Shown: positions 8,931-17,591 of the stretch, piece by piece
Layout of the letters: every line of letters begins with the position of its first letter
How positions within the stretch are numbered: the first letter of the stretch is position 1
From: JADKCZ01 sp963786945
GTDB taxonomy: Bacteria > Myxococcota > Myxococcia > Myxococcales > Anaeromyxobacteraceae
Direction of reading: 5' to 3'
Assembly: GCA_963786945.1 (NCBI GenBank)
Contig: CAWBAO010000006.1
Coordinates: forward strand, 62,001-126,000
DNA length: 64,000 nt
The notes under the pieces: generated by a model
What the model was told of the DNA's origin: nothing
Seen by the model: only the letters and a program-made list of their open reading frames with translations
Databases searched by the model: none
Program-made: the position numbers and the translations under genes

Positions 8931-9214
8931 GTGGGGGAGTGAACCACGCGCCGGTCATGCGGCGCAAAGGCGCGGCGCCGCTGTCGCACGAGTGGCCGTG
9001 GCACGGGTCATGTCCACCCGTGGGTCAGGGCCGCTTCGTCCCGACGAGGGTGCGATCGATCCGCGCAGACAATCGCTTTCCTGCATGGTTCCCGTGGCTT
9101 TCCAGCCCCGTCGGGGCGGGCGCCGGGCCGATCCGGGCGGCACGGTTATTCCAGTGGGTCACTTGTCTCGGGGACGTGATGACAGCAGGTCGCCAGCCAG
9201 CGAGGGGAGAGGCC

Positions 9215-9523
9215 ATGCATCCATCGGCGACGACATCCGGCTCGATCCAGCTGGCCGTGGCCGGACCCTTCGACCTGCCGGCCGCGCGGCGCATCGCCCT
9301 CGCCCTCGCCGAGGCCTCCGAGGAGACCCTGGTCCGCATCGATCTCACCCGCGTCAGCCACTTCGACGACAGCGGCGTGGCCCTGCTGGGGCGGGCGCTG
9401 GCCCGGCACCGGCGCGCCGAGGTCTGCGGGCTGCGCCGCCACCAGGTCCGGCTGCTGCGCTACCTCGGCGTCGAGGGGTTCGGCCGGTCGCTCATCGACG
9501 CCGAGCCGGCCTGGACGTCGTAG
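9215..9523 (+). CDS. STAS-domain protein, anti-sigma-factor-antagonist type
   Basis: 102 residues, a bare STAS domain. LVRIDLTRVSHFDDSGVALLGRAL contains the conserved D-S-G with Ser53 at the position phosphorylated in SpoIIAA/RsbV proteins. Such proteins bind anti-sigma kinases or act in signalling and lipid-transport complexes; no partner kinase or anti-sigma gene is adjacent, so its circuit is unknown. Start ATG 9215 sits behind a strong AGGGGAGAGGCC site; an in-frame ATG at 9179 is possible but has a poorer site. The 275 nt before it are less GC-rich than the surroundings and hold no gene I can support. Confidence 0.8.
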   Translation: MHPSATTSGSIQLAVAGPFDLPAARRIALALAEASEETLVRIDLTRVSHFDDSGVALLGRALARHRRAEVCGLRRHQVRLLRYLGVEGFGRSLIDAEPAWTS

Positions 9524-9618
9524 GGCGGTTCCCGCCACCCCGCGGTCGGCGGCGGCGTGCCGGCGGAGCGCGCCGGCCGCTTTGGCGCTAGAGTGCGTCC
9601 CCCGCACCGCCCGCCCGC

Positions 9619-11253
9619 ATGCTCGACTCGCTCGTCCACCTCCTCGCCCGCAATCCGCTGCTGCTGCTCTTCCTCGTCGCCGCGGTCGGCTACCCGCTCG
9701 GGCGCGTCAAGATCCGCGGCAGCCAGCTCGGCGTGGCCGCCGTCCTCTTCGTGGGCCTCGGCGCCGGCGCCCTCTCCCCGACCCTGGCGTTGCCCGAGAT
9801 CGTCTACATGCTCGGGCTGGCCATCTTCGTCTACACGGTGGGGCTGGCCTCGGGCCCGGCCTTCGTGGCCTCGCTGCGGCGCGACGGGCTGCGCCACAAC
9901 GCGCTGGCGCTGGGGGTGCTGGCGCTGGGGCTCCTGCTCACGGTGGCGGCGCAGCGGCTGCTCGGCCTGGGCGCGCCGCTGGCGGCTGGCCTCTTCGCCG
10001 GCGCGCTCACCAACACGCCGGCGCTGGCCGGGGCCATCGAGACGCTCAAGCAGTCGGTGGCCGGGGACGCGCTGTCCCAGCCGGTGGTGGCCTACTCGAT
10101 CGCCTACCCCATGGGCGTCATCGGCGTGGTGGTGGCCATCCGGCTGGCCTTCCGGCTCTGGAGGCCGGACCTGGCCGCCGAGGCCCGCAAGCTGGGCGAG
10201 CTGGGCGCGGCCAACGAGCCGCTCACCAACGTCACCATCGACGTGGAGCAGGACCTCGGCGCGCTCACCGTGGAGGAGCTCAAGCGCGGCCTCGGCTGGC
10301 GCGTCATCTTCGGGCGGCTCAAGCGGGCCGGGAGGTTCCAGCTCTGCGACGACCAGACGCGGCTGGAGCGGGGCGACCAGGTGGTGGCGGTGGGGACGGC
10401 CGCCGCGCTGGAGCGCGTGGTGCCGCGCCTCGGCCGCCGCGCCGCCGAGCCCATCGACATCGACCGGAGCGAGTTCGACCTGCGCCGCATCTTCGTCTCC
10501 GACCCGGCGGTGGCCGGCCTCCCGCTCAGGGACCTCGGCATCTCCGCCCGCTTCGGCGCCGTCATCACCCGGGTGCGCCGCGGCGACGACGACCTGCTGC
10601 CGCACGACCAGATGCGGCTGGAGCTGGGCGACCGGGTGCGGGTGCTGGCGCCGATCAAGCAGCTGCCGCTGGTGACCGCCTTCTTCGGCGACTCCTACCG
10701 GGCCGCCAGCGAGGTGGACGTGCTCACCTTCGGCCTCGGGCTGGCGCTCGGCCTGCTGCTCGGCATCCTGCCCCTGCCGCTGCCGGGCGGCCTCCACGCC
10801 ACCCTCGGCTTCGCCGGCGGCCCGCTCATCGTGGCGCTGGTGCTGGGCACGCTGGAGCGGACCGGCCCCATGGTCTGGAGCCTGCCCTACAGCGCCAACG
10901 TGACCCTCCGGCAGATCGGGCTGGTGCTCTTCCTGGCCGGCATCGGCACGCGGGCCGGCAACGGCTTCCTCGCCACCTTCGCCTCGGGCAGCGGGGTGGC
11001 CCTCTTCGCCGCCGGCGCCGCCATCACCTTCCTGACCGCCTTCGCGGCGCTGGCCATCGGCCACCGGCTGCTGGGCGTCCCCATGAGCCTGCTGCTCGGC
11101 ATGGTGGCCGGCATCCACACCCAGCCGGCGGTGCTCGGCTACGCGCTGGAGCAGACCGAGAACGAGATCCCCAACCTCGGCTACGCCTCGGTCTACCCGG
11201 CGGCCACCATCGGCAAGATCCTGCTGGCGCAGCTGCTGCTGGCCCTCTCCTGA
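9619..11253 (+). CDS. AspT/YidE/YbjL-type membrane transporter with RCK_C domains
   Basis: 544-residue member of the aspartate-alanine exchanger family. About five membrane segments precede and five follow a central soluble region; each half begins with a related hydrophobic block (LLLLFLVAAVGYPLG in the first; LTFGLGLALGLLLGILPL in the second), the internal duplication typical of the family. The soluble middle (about residues 190-350) holds two TrkA-C/RCK_C domains with LERGDQVVAVGTA and LELGDRVRVLAPI. Substrate is unknown; the family name does not predict it. It opens a plus-strand run with hflX 15 nt downstream. TAGAGT at 9589, 30 nt before the ATG, could be a -10 element. Confidence 0.88.
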   Translation: MLDSLVHLLARNPLLLLFLVAAVGYPLGRVKIRGSQLGVAAVLFVGLGAGALSPTLALPEIVYMLGLAIFVYTVGLASGPAFVASLRRDGLRHNALALGVLALGLLLTVAAQRLLGLGAPLAAGLFAGALTNTPALAGAIETLKQSVAGDALSQPVVAYSIAYPMGVIGVVVAIRLAFRLWRPDLAAEARKLGELGAANEPLTNVTIDVEQDLGALTVEELKRGLGWRVIFGRLKRAGRFQLCDDQTRLERGDQVVAVGTAAALERVVPRLGRRAAEPIDIDRSEFDLRRIFVSDPAVAGLPLRDLGISARFGAVITRVRRGDDDLLPHDQMRLELGDRVRVLAPIKQLPLVTAFFGDSYRAASEVDVLTFGLGLALGLLLGILPLPLPGGLHATLGFAGGPLIVALVLGTLERTGPMVWSLPYSANVTLRQIGLVLFLAGIGTRAGNGFLATFASGSGVALFAAGAAITFLTAFAALAIGHRLLGVPMSLLLGMVAGIHTQPAVLGYALEQTENEIPNLGYASVYPAATIGKILLAQLLLALS

Positions 11254-11268
11254 CCCGGACCCCCTCCC

Positions 11269-12990
11269 GTGAACGACGTCACCGGCCACCTCCTCGGGCT
11301 CAAGCCCTCCCAGCTCAAGGCCCTGGAGCGGACCTGGCGCCGCCGCGTCGACGCCGACGAGGTGGTCTCGCCCGAGCTGGCCCGCCACCTCACCGGGCTC
11401 TCCCGGGAGATGGGGCGCCAGGTGGGCGTGCTGCTCGACCGCAAGGGGGACGTGCAGGCGGTCATGGTCGGCGACGCCGGGAAGCTCACCCTCCCCGACG
11501 TGGGCCGGGCCCGCGCCGGATCGCACCGCCTGCGCGGGCTGCGCCTGGTCCACACCCACCTCGACGCCACGCCGCTCACCCGCGACGACCACACCGACCT
11601 GGCGCTGCTGCGGCTCGACCTGGTGGCGGCCATCGAGACCCTCCCCGACGGCCTGCCCGGCCGGCTCCACCTCGCCTGGCTCATCCCCGAGAACCCGGCC
11701 GGCGCCCTCTGGCAGGAGGAGACGGTCGCCTCGGTCCACGAGCTGCGCCACGACGCGCTGGCCGCGGCCCTGGCGCTGGAGGAGGAGTTCGCCCGGGCCC
11801 GCACCGCGCGCCGCACCGGCGGGCGCGAGCGGGCCATCCTGGTGGGGGTCTCGGGGCGGACCCGCAGCCGCGAGGAGGGGGAGGCGTCGCTGGAGGAGCT
11901 CAAGGAGCTGGCCCGCACCGCCGGCGTCGAGGTGGTGGACGCCACCCTGCAGCACCGGCGCCAGATCGACCCGCGCACGCTCATCGGCAAGGGGAAGCTG
12001 GAGGACATCCTGCTCCGCTCCATGCAGCTGATGGCGGACCTGATCGTCTTCGACGCCGACCTCTCGCCGTCGCAGGCCATCCACATCGCCGAGGCCACCA
12101 GCCTCAAGATCCTCGACCGCACCCAGCTGATCCTCGACATCTTCGCGCAGCGGGCGCAGAGCGCCGACGGCAAGCTGCAGGTGGAGCTGGCGCAGCTCAA
12201 GTACCTCTACCCCCGCCTGGCCGGGCGCGACGACTCGCTCTCGCGGCTGGCCGGCGGCATCGGCGGCCGCGGCCCCGGCGAGACCAAGCTGGAGATCGAC
12301 CGCCGCCGGGTGCGGGACCGGATCACCGCGCTGGAGCGGCGGGTGGCCGGCCTCTCCAAGGACCGCCACCTGCGCCGGCGGCAGCGCAACGACCGCGGCC
12401 TGCCGGTCCTCTCCATCGTCGGCTACACCAACGCCGGCAAGTCGACGCTGCTCAACGCCCTCACCGACTCCTCGGTGCTGGTGGAGGACAAGCTCTTCGC
12501 CACGCTGGATCCGACCAGCCGGCGGCTGCGCTTCCCGCGCGACCGCGAGGTCATCATCACCGACACGGTGGGGTTCATCCGCGACCTGCCCAGGGACCTG
12601 GTGGCCGCCTTCAGCGCCACCCTGGAGGAGCTGGCCGACGCCGACCTGCTGCTCCACGTGGTCGACGCCGCCGACCCGCGGCGCGACCAGCAGGTGCGGG
12701 CCGTCGAGGCCATCCTGCGCGACCTCGGCCTGCAGGCCAAGAAGCGCGTGCTGGTCTTCAACAAGGTCGACCGCCTGCCGCCCGGCGAGGGGGCGGCCCT
12801 GGCCCACCAGGCCGGCGGGGTGGCGATCTCGGCGGCCACGCGCGCCGGGCTCCCCGACCTGCTGCACCGCTGCGACCGGCTGCTCTGGGACGAGGGCCGG
12901 GTGGCCTTCGCCGACGTGGAGGCCGGGGCCCCGCTGCCTCCAAAGGCTGGAACGGCCGGTGGCTCCGGGCTAGATTCCCGCCACCGCTGA
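11269..12990 (+). CDS. hflX: GTPase HflX, long form
   Basis: Ribosome-splitting GTPase that rescues stalled 70S ribosomes after heat or stress. 573 residues against about 430 in E. coli; the extra is an N-terminal domain of about 160 residues (LHLAWLIPENPAG, then a variable linker). The HflX N-domain follows with AGVEVVDATLQHRRQIDPRT and GKGKLEDI, then the glycine-rich GGIGGRGPGE linker. G motifs: GYTNAGKSTLLNAL (G1), DTVGFIRDLP (G3), NKVD (G4), SAATRAG (G5). Start is GTG 11269, 15 nt after the transporter stop, so the two are probably co-transcribed. Assignment secure; the long N-terminal form is seen in other bacteria as well. Confidence 0.95.
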   Translation: MNDVTGHLLGLKPSQLKALERTWRRRVDADEVVSPELARHLTGLSREMGRQVGVLLDRKGDVQAVMVGDAGKLTLPDVGRARAGSHRLRGLRLVHTHLDATPLTRDDHTDLALLRLDLVAAIETLPDGLPGRLHLAWLIPENPAGALWQEETVASVHELRHDALAAALALEEEFARARTARRTGGRERAILVGVSGRTRSREEGEASLEELKELARTAGVEVVDATLQHRRQIDPRTLIGKGKLEDILLRSMQLMADLIVFDADLSPSQAIHIAEATSLKILDRTQLILDIFAQRAQSADGKLQVELAQLKYLYPRLAGRDDSLSRLAGGIGGRGPGETKLEIDRRRVRDRITALERRVAGLSKDRHLRRRQRNDRGLPVLSIVGYTNAGKSTLLNALTDSSVLVEDKLFATLDPTSRRLRFPRDREVIITDTVGFIRDLPRDLVAAFSATLEELADADLLLHVVDAADPRRDQQVRAVEAILRDLGLQAKKRVLVFNKVDRLPPGEGAALAHQAGGVAISAATRAGLPDLLHRCDRLLWDEGRVAFADVEAGAPLPPKAGTAGGSGLDSRHR

Positions 12991-13015
12991 CCCCCCGCAG
13001 CCGCCCGGAGCCATC

Positions 13016-15082
13016 ATGAGCGCCCCCGCCGCCTCCCCGCCCGCCCCGGTGAAGGGGTTCAAGCCGTACGTCGCCGCCGAGACCGCCCTGGCCGAGCTGA
13101 CCCCCAAGGCGGTCATCACCGGGGCCATCTTCGGCATCATCTTCGGCGCCTCGACCGTCTACCTGGCCCTCAAGGCCGGCCTGACCGTCTCCGCCTCGAT
13201 CCCCATCGCGGTCATCTCCATCTCGCTGGGGCGCAAGCTCCTCAAGACCACCATCCTGGAGAACAACATCATCCAGACGGCCGGCTCGGCGGGCGAGTCA
13301 ATCGCGGCCGGCGTGGTCTTCACCCTCCCCGGCTTCCTCTTCCTCTCCACCGACCTCGCCACCGGCGCCTCGGTGGGCGCCGGCTACTTCAACTACCTCA
13401 CCCTCTTCACGCTGGCCCTCATCGGCGGCATCCTCGGCGTGCTCATGATGGTGCCGCTGCGCCGCGCCCTCATCGTCAAGGAGCACGGCGAGCTGCAGTA
13501 CCCCGAGGGCGCCGCCTGCGCCTCGGTGCTGATCGCCGGCGAGAAGGGGGGCGACTTCGCCAAGACCGCCTTCCAGGGCGTCGGCATCGCCATGGCCTAC
13601 GCCATCCTGCAGAAGGTCTTCCACGTCATCGCCGAGGTGCCGACCTGGGTCTCCTCGAGGGCCAACAAGCTCCTGCCCAACGCCACCGTCAACGGCGAGA
13701 TCACGCCCGAGTACATGGGCGTCGGCTACATCATCGGCCCGAAGATCGCCGGCGTGCTGGTGGCGGGCGGCGTGCTGGCCTGGCTGGGGCTCATCCCGCT
13801 GCTCGGCTTCCTGGTCCCCGGCGACGCGGTCAGCGAGCAGCTCGTCAAGGTCGGCAGCAACCCGGCCGGCTTCGGCTGGGACCCGGCCACCCACACCTTC
13901 GCCGACACCGCCAACGCCATCTACCGGGCCTACGTGCGCCAGATCGGCGCCGGCGCCGTGGCCGCCGGCGGCTTCATCACCCTGCTCAAGACCCTGCCCA
14001 CCATCTACACCTCGCTGCGCGACTCGATCCGGTCGCTCTCCGACAAGGTGTCCGCCTCCGGCACCAAGCGGACCGAGCGGGACCTCTCCTTCGTCACCGT
14101 CATCGCCGGCAGCCTGGCCCTGGTGATCGTGCTGGTGGCCCTCCCCTTCATGCCCGGCAACTCCTTCCTCAACCGGCTGCTGGTGGCGGTGCTGGTCATC
14201 GTCTTCGGCTTCATCTTCGTGACCGTCTCCTCGCGCATCGTCGGCCTGATCGGCTCCTCCTCCAACCCCATCTCCGGCATGACCATCGCCACGCTGATGG
14301 CCACCGCCATGGTCTTCGTGGGCGTGGGCTGGACCGGATCGGCCTACGAGCCCATGGCGCTGGTGGTGGGCGGCATGGTCTGCATCGCCGCCGCCAACGC
14401 CGGCGCCACCTCGCAGGACCTCAAGACCGGCTTCCTCATCGGCGCCACGCCGCGGGCCCAGCAGATCTCGCTCTTCGTCGGGGCCATCGCCTCGGCCCTG
14501 GTCATCGGCCTCACCGTCAAGGTGCTGGACACCCCCAGCCCCGACCAGGTGGCCCAGGGGATCCAGCACGCCATCGGCACCAGCAAGTTCCCGGCCCCGC
14601 AGGGCACGCTCATGGCCACGCTCATCAAGGGGCTGCTCTCGCTCAACCTCGACTGGGTCTACGTGCTGGTGGGCGTCTTCTTCTCCATCACCATGGAGCT
14701 CTGCGGGGTGAAGGCGCTCTCCTTCGCCGTGGGCCTCTACCTGCCGCTCTCCACCACCCTCCCCATCTTCGCGGGCGGCGTGGTCAAGGGGCTGGTGGAC
14801 GCGGTGGCCCGGAGGAAGGGGGGCGCGGCGGAGGACTCCGAGCTGGGCGGCGGCTCGCTGATGGCCACCGGGCTGGTGGCCGGCGGCGCCCTCACCGGCG
14901 TGGTGGTGGCGCTGCTCAACGTCAACGACGCCATCTCCGCCAAGCTCAAGGTGCTCGACCTCGAGCCGGCCATCTCCGGCGTCATCGGCCACGGCGGCTT
15001 CACGCTGCTGGGCGTGGCCTTCTTCCTCGGCCTCGGCGTGCTGCTCTACCGCGCCTCGCAGAAGCCGGCCCCCACGGTCTGA
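13016..15082 (+). CDS. OPT-family oligopeptide or metal-chelate transporter
   Basis: 688 residues with about 15-16 predicted membrane segments. The N-terminus FKPYVAAETALAELTPKAVI and the NNIIQTAGSAGESIAAGVVFT motif are signatures of prokaryotic OPT proteins, as is the later ISGMTIATLMATAM stretch. OPT carriers import peptides or siderophore/nicotianamine-type metal chelates using the proton gradient; the substrate here cannot be read from sequence. ATG 13016 has GGAGCC upstream. Its TGA overlaps the ATG of the next gene by one base (TGATG), implying coupled translation. Confidence 0.93.
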   Translation: MSAPAASPPAPVKGFKPYVAAETALAELTPKAVITGAIFGIIFGASTVYLALKAGLTVSASIPIAVISISLGRKLLKTTILENNIIQTAGSAGESIAAGVVFTLPGFLFLSTDLATGASVGAGYFNYLTLFTLALIGGILGVLMMVPLRRALIVKEHGELQYPEGAACASVLIAGEKGGDFAKTAFQGVGIAMAYAILQKVFHVIAEVPTWVSSRANKLLPNATVNGEITPEYMGVGYIIGPKIAGVLVAGGVLAWLGLIPLLGFLVPGDAVSEQLVKVGSNPAGFGWDPATHTFADTANAIYRAYVRQIGAGAVAAGGFITLLKTLPTIYTSLRDSIRSLSDKVSASGTKRTERDLSFVTVIAGSLALVIVLVALPFMPGNSFLNRLLVAVLVIVFGFIFVTVSSRIVGLIGSSSNPISGMTIATLMATAMVFVGVGWTGSAYEPMALVVGGMVCIAAANAGATSQDLKTGFLIGATPRAQQISLFVGAIASALVIGLTVKVLDTPSPDQVAQGIQHAIGTSKFPAPQGTLMATLIKGLLSLNLDWVYVLVGVFFSITMELCGVKALSFAVGLYLPLSTTLPIFAGGVVKGLVDAVARRKGGAAEDSELGGGSLMATGLVAGGALTGVVVALLNVNDAISAKLKVLDLEPAISGVIGHGGFTLLGVAFFLGLGVLLYRASQKPAPTV

Positions 15083-16063
15083 TGCGATCCCGCGCCGCCC
15101 TCGCGCTCGGCCTGGCCACGCTGGCCGCCTGCTCGCGCGGTGCGCCGCCACCGGCCGGCGCCGGCCCCGCGGGCGGCCCGGCCGCGGCCGGAGGCCCGGT
15201 GGCCGGCCTCGACTGGGACCACCCGGCCGCCTTGCTGGCCATGGACGCCGGCGAGGCGGCGAGGCGGCTCGGCTCGCTCGACTGGGCCGGGACGGCCAGC
15301 TTCACCGTCACCACCCGGGCCGACGGCGCCGCCCGGGTCCACGTCGCCGAGCGCCACCGGGTCCGGCAGTCGGTCAGCGGCGAGTTCGAGGCCGACGCCG
15401 AGATCGACGAGGGGCGCGGCCCGGGCGGCGAGGCCGGCAAGCACGTGGTCTTCGTGGGCGGGCTCACCTACGCCCGCGCCCAGTTCGCGCCGTGGCGCGA
15501 GCGGCCCACCGACCACGGGCGCGACGCCCGCCGCTTCCGCGACGAGAGCTTCACCATGGCCGGCGACCTGGCCCGGCTCCAGGGCCCGGCGCTGGTGCTC
15601 ACCGCCGCCGGCGAGGCCCAGGTCCTGGGACGGACCGCGCGCCGCTACGTGGTGACGCTGGCGAGCGAGGTCCCGGCCGCTCCCGCGCGCCGCCGAACCG
15701 CGCGTCTTCCCGGCCGGCGGCCCCGACCCGGAGACCCGGCGCCACCTCGCCTTCCTCGACGGGCGGATCCCGGTGGCGGCCGGCGGCGAGGTGCTCTTCG
15801 ACGACCGCACCGGCGTCCCGCTCAGGGCGAGGCTCTCCGGCGCCTTCTCGCTGAAGGACGACCCGCGGGTGCGGGTGCAGGTCGAGGTGGCGGGCGAGGT
15901 GAAGGGGCTGGGGCCGAAGGTGGCCGCGGTGGTGGCCCCGCGGAACGCGCTCAAGGACGACCGCAAGCCGCCCGGCGTGGCGCTGGCGCTGGAGCGCGCC
16001 GGGTTCAAGTCGCGCGACAAGGCGGCGGCGGCCGAGCCGGCCGACGAGCCGGACGTGCCCTGA
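15082..16063 (+). pseudogene. Lipoprotein of unknown function, frameshifted
   Basis: The N-terminus (MRSRAALALGLATLAACS) is a lipoprotein signal with the lipobox LAAC. The first frame is good to about VVTLASEVPA, then turns Arg/Pro-rich; the +1 frame continues sensibly as EPRVFPAGGPDPETRR, VLFDDRTGVPLRARLSG and on to a TGA at 16061-16063. Removing one base near 15,672-15,705 gives a 326-residue protein. Coupled to the OPT gene by a TGATG overlap, so possibly a periplasmic partner of that transporter, though nothing in the sequence proves it. No known domain recognised. Could be a sequence error: both halves keep normal codon use. Confidence 0.6.
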
Positions 16064-16144
16064 TGGCGTGGCCTTCCGGCCGCGCAACAGAGGGCGACCT
16101 CGTCACGATCCCTCGGCGCCGGACCAGCCGTGGGGCCCTCCTGC

Positions 16145-16150
16145 TACACT
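16145..16150 (+). promoter_or_regulatory. Possible -10 element (TACACT) close to a start codon
   Basis: TACACT ends 8 nt before ATG 16159. If used, transcription would begin at or within a few bases of the start codon. No convincing -35 hexamer is seen 16-18 nt upstream. Confidence 0.25.
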
Positions 16151-16158
16151 CCTTCGCG

Positions 16159-16374
16159 ATGCACCCTTCCGACCCCGACTCTGAACCTCACGACGCCGCT
16201 CCCCGCACCCGCGTCGTCGACGAGACCCTCCTCGACACGCTGCTGGCGATGTCTCCCGAGGAGCGGCTCCGCCTCAACGACCGGATGGCCCTGACGATCC
16301 AGGAGCTTCGAGATGGCTTCGCCGCCGCAGAGCCTGACCACGCTGCTCGCCCGGCTGGCGGCCAGCGGGACTGA
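16159..16374 (+). CDS. Small acidic protein paired with a nucleotidyltransferase
   Basis: 71 residues. The core LLDTLLAMSPEERLRLNDRM is followed by a helix with TIQELRDGF, and the ends are disordered-looking (DPDSEPHDAAPRTR; PDHAARPAGGQRD). I do not recognise a named family, but short proteins of this pattern often precede nucleotidyltransferases like the next gene. The last 62 nt overlap that gene's start in another frame, which implies tight co-expression. Start chosen at ATG 16159; there is no clear ribosome site, and a -10-like TACACT lies just upstream. Confidence 0.6.
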   Translation: MHPSDPDSEPHDAAPRTRVVDETLLDTLLAMSPEERLRLNDRMALTIQELRDGFAAAEPDHAARPAGGQRD

Positions 16375-16807
16375 ATTCCTCCTCGTCGGGGGGCTGGCGG
16401 CGGTCGCGCAAGGGGCGCCGCTCTCCACCATCGACGTCGACGTCGTCCACAGGCGTGACGCCGACAACGTGAGCAAGCTGCTCACGTTCCTGGAGTCGGT
16501 CGGCGCGCGCTACCGGGGGCGCCCGGCCGGCCAGGTGCTCCGCCCCACCCGCGAGGCGCTGCTGGGGGAAGGCCACCAGCTGCTCGTCACCGATCTCGGC
16601 CCCCTCGACCTGCTGGGCGCCATCGAGGGTGGCCGGGACTATCCAAGCCTCCTCCCCGAGGCGGTCACCGTGTCGGTGGAAGGCCGGCCAGTCCGCGTGG
16701 TCCGGCTCGAGACGCTGGCGGAGCTGAAGCGCGGGGCGGTGGATGCCAAGGGACGGCTCACCTTCGCCATCCTGGAGGAGACGATCAGGAAGAAGATGGG
16801 TCGCTAG
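16313..16807 (+). CDS. Nucleotidyltransferase-fold protein (DUF6036/MNT-like)
   Basis: 164 residues. The N-terminus LLARLAASGTEFLLVGGLAAVAQG followed by STIDVDVVH is the nucleotidyltransferase signature (GG ... DxD), here with the two metal-binding Asp residues in DVDV. The rest (VRVVRLETLAELKRGAVDAKG) fits the small minimal-nucleotidyltransferase group annotated as DUF6036. Relatives include MNT antitoxins and AbiEii toxins, but no HEPN partner is present; the upstream small gene is a different type. Start ATG 16313 is behind CAGGAGCTTCGAG. Role unknown. Confidence 0.75.
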   Translation: MASPPQSLTTLLARLAASGTEFLLVGGLAAVAQGAPLSTIDVDVVHRRDADNVSKLLTFLESVGARYRGRPAGQVLRPTREALLGEGHQLLVTDLGPLDLLGAIEGGRDYPSLLPEAVTVSVEGRPVRVVRLETLAELKRGAVDAKGRLTFAILEETIRKKMGR

Positions 16808-16856
16808 AGGCTTGTTCCGAAGGATGGCGCGACGCCACTTCGGTCCAGTGATCTCC

Positions 16857-17498
16857 ATGACGCCTCGAGCCAGCCTGCTCCTCCTCGCCGCCGCCGCCTG
16901 CGCCTCGGCGCCGGTCGCGCGCGAGCCGTCGCCCGACCAGCCGCCGCTACCGCGCTCCTCGATCGTGGCGGTGCTGGCCCACCGGAGCGAGCTCGAGCTG
17001 ACCGACGACCAGGTGGCGGCCCTGGAGCAGGCCGACGCCGAGCTGCAGCAGCGCCAGGTCCGGCTGCGCGCCGAGGGCGCCCTCCAGGCGCCCTCCTCGG
17101 GTGGCCCGTGGCGAGGCTCGCTCCACGGCGGCAGCAGCCCGCCGGAGCCCGGCGCGGCGGGTGGCGGCCAGCCCGTCCCCGGGTTCGGCATGAACGCGGG
17201 CCCGGGCGGCTTCCAGGCCTCGCCGAGCATGGGCGGCCAGGGCGGGACGCCCCCGGGTAGCGGCGCCCAGGGCATGGGCGGGGGCGCGCCGAGGGGAGAG
17301 CCGCGCGCCGGGCCCCCGCGGCGGGATCCGGCCGCGGCCCAGGAGGCCCTCGACGCCAGCCTCGACGACGCCGACACCGCGGCGTTCCTGAAGGCCGAGC
17401 CGGTGCTCGCCCCGGCGCAGCGGGAGCGGGCCCGGGAGATCGCCAACACCTACCGCGAGCAGGCCTTCGAGCGGCGCGAGCAGTTGCGCGGTCGCTGA
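16857..17498 (+). CDS. Gly/Pro-rich lipoprotein with Spy/CpxP-like helices
   Basis: 213 residues. The signal peptide MTPRASLLLLAAAACAS ends in a lipobox (AAAC). A charged helix LELTDDQVAALEQADAEL then resembles the helical repeats of periplasmic Spy/CpxP heavy-metal-sensing chaperones. Residues 80-150 are a low-complexity Gly/Pro/Ala linker, and a second helix (PAQRERAREIANTYREQAF) closes the protein. Function not assignable beyond a periplasmic helical lipoprotein. Start at ATG 16857 keeps the signal peptide compact; an in-frame ATG 81 nt upstream and other earlier starts would run through the end of the nucleotidyltransferase gene. Confidence 0.6.
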   Translation: MTPRASLLLLAAAACASAPVAREPSPDQPPLPRSSIVAVLAHRSELELTDDQVAALEQADAELQQRQVRLRAEGALQAPSSGGPWRGSLHGGSSPPEPGAAGGGQPVPGFGMNAGPGGFQASPSMGGQGGTPPGSGAQGMGGGAPRGEPRAGPPRRDPAAAQEALDASLDDADTAAFLKAEPVLAPAQRERAREIANTYREQAFERREQLRGR

Positions 17499-17591
17499 GC
17501 CGGCGCGAGCGGAGAGCACCTGCTGGCGTCCCGGGCGCTCAAGGCACGCAGGCCGGGCGAATCGACTCGGCGCATGGCGGGCTGCGTCCGG

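Noticed and set aside
9138..9153. Sigma-54-like sequence CGGCACG-N4-TTCCA before the STAS gene
   Set aside because: The -12 element lacks the essential GC, and no sigma-54 activator is nearby.
16159..16807. HEPN/MNT toxin-antitoxin assignment
   Set aside because: The small gene has no HEPN RxxxxH motif, so a named TA type cannot be claimed.
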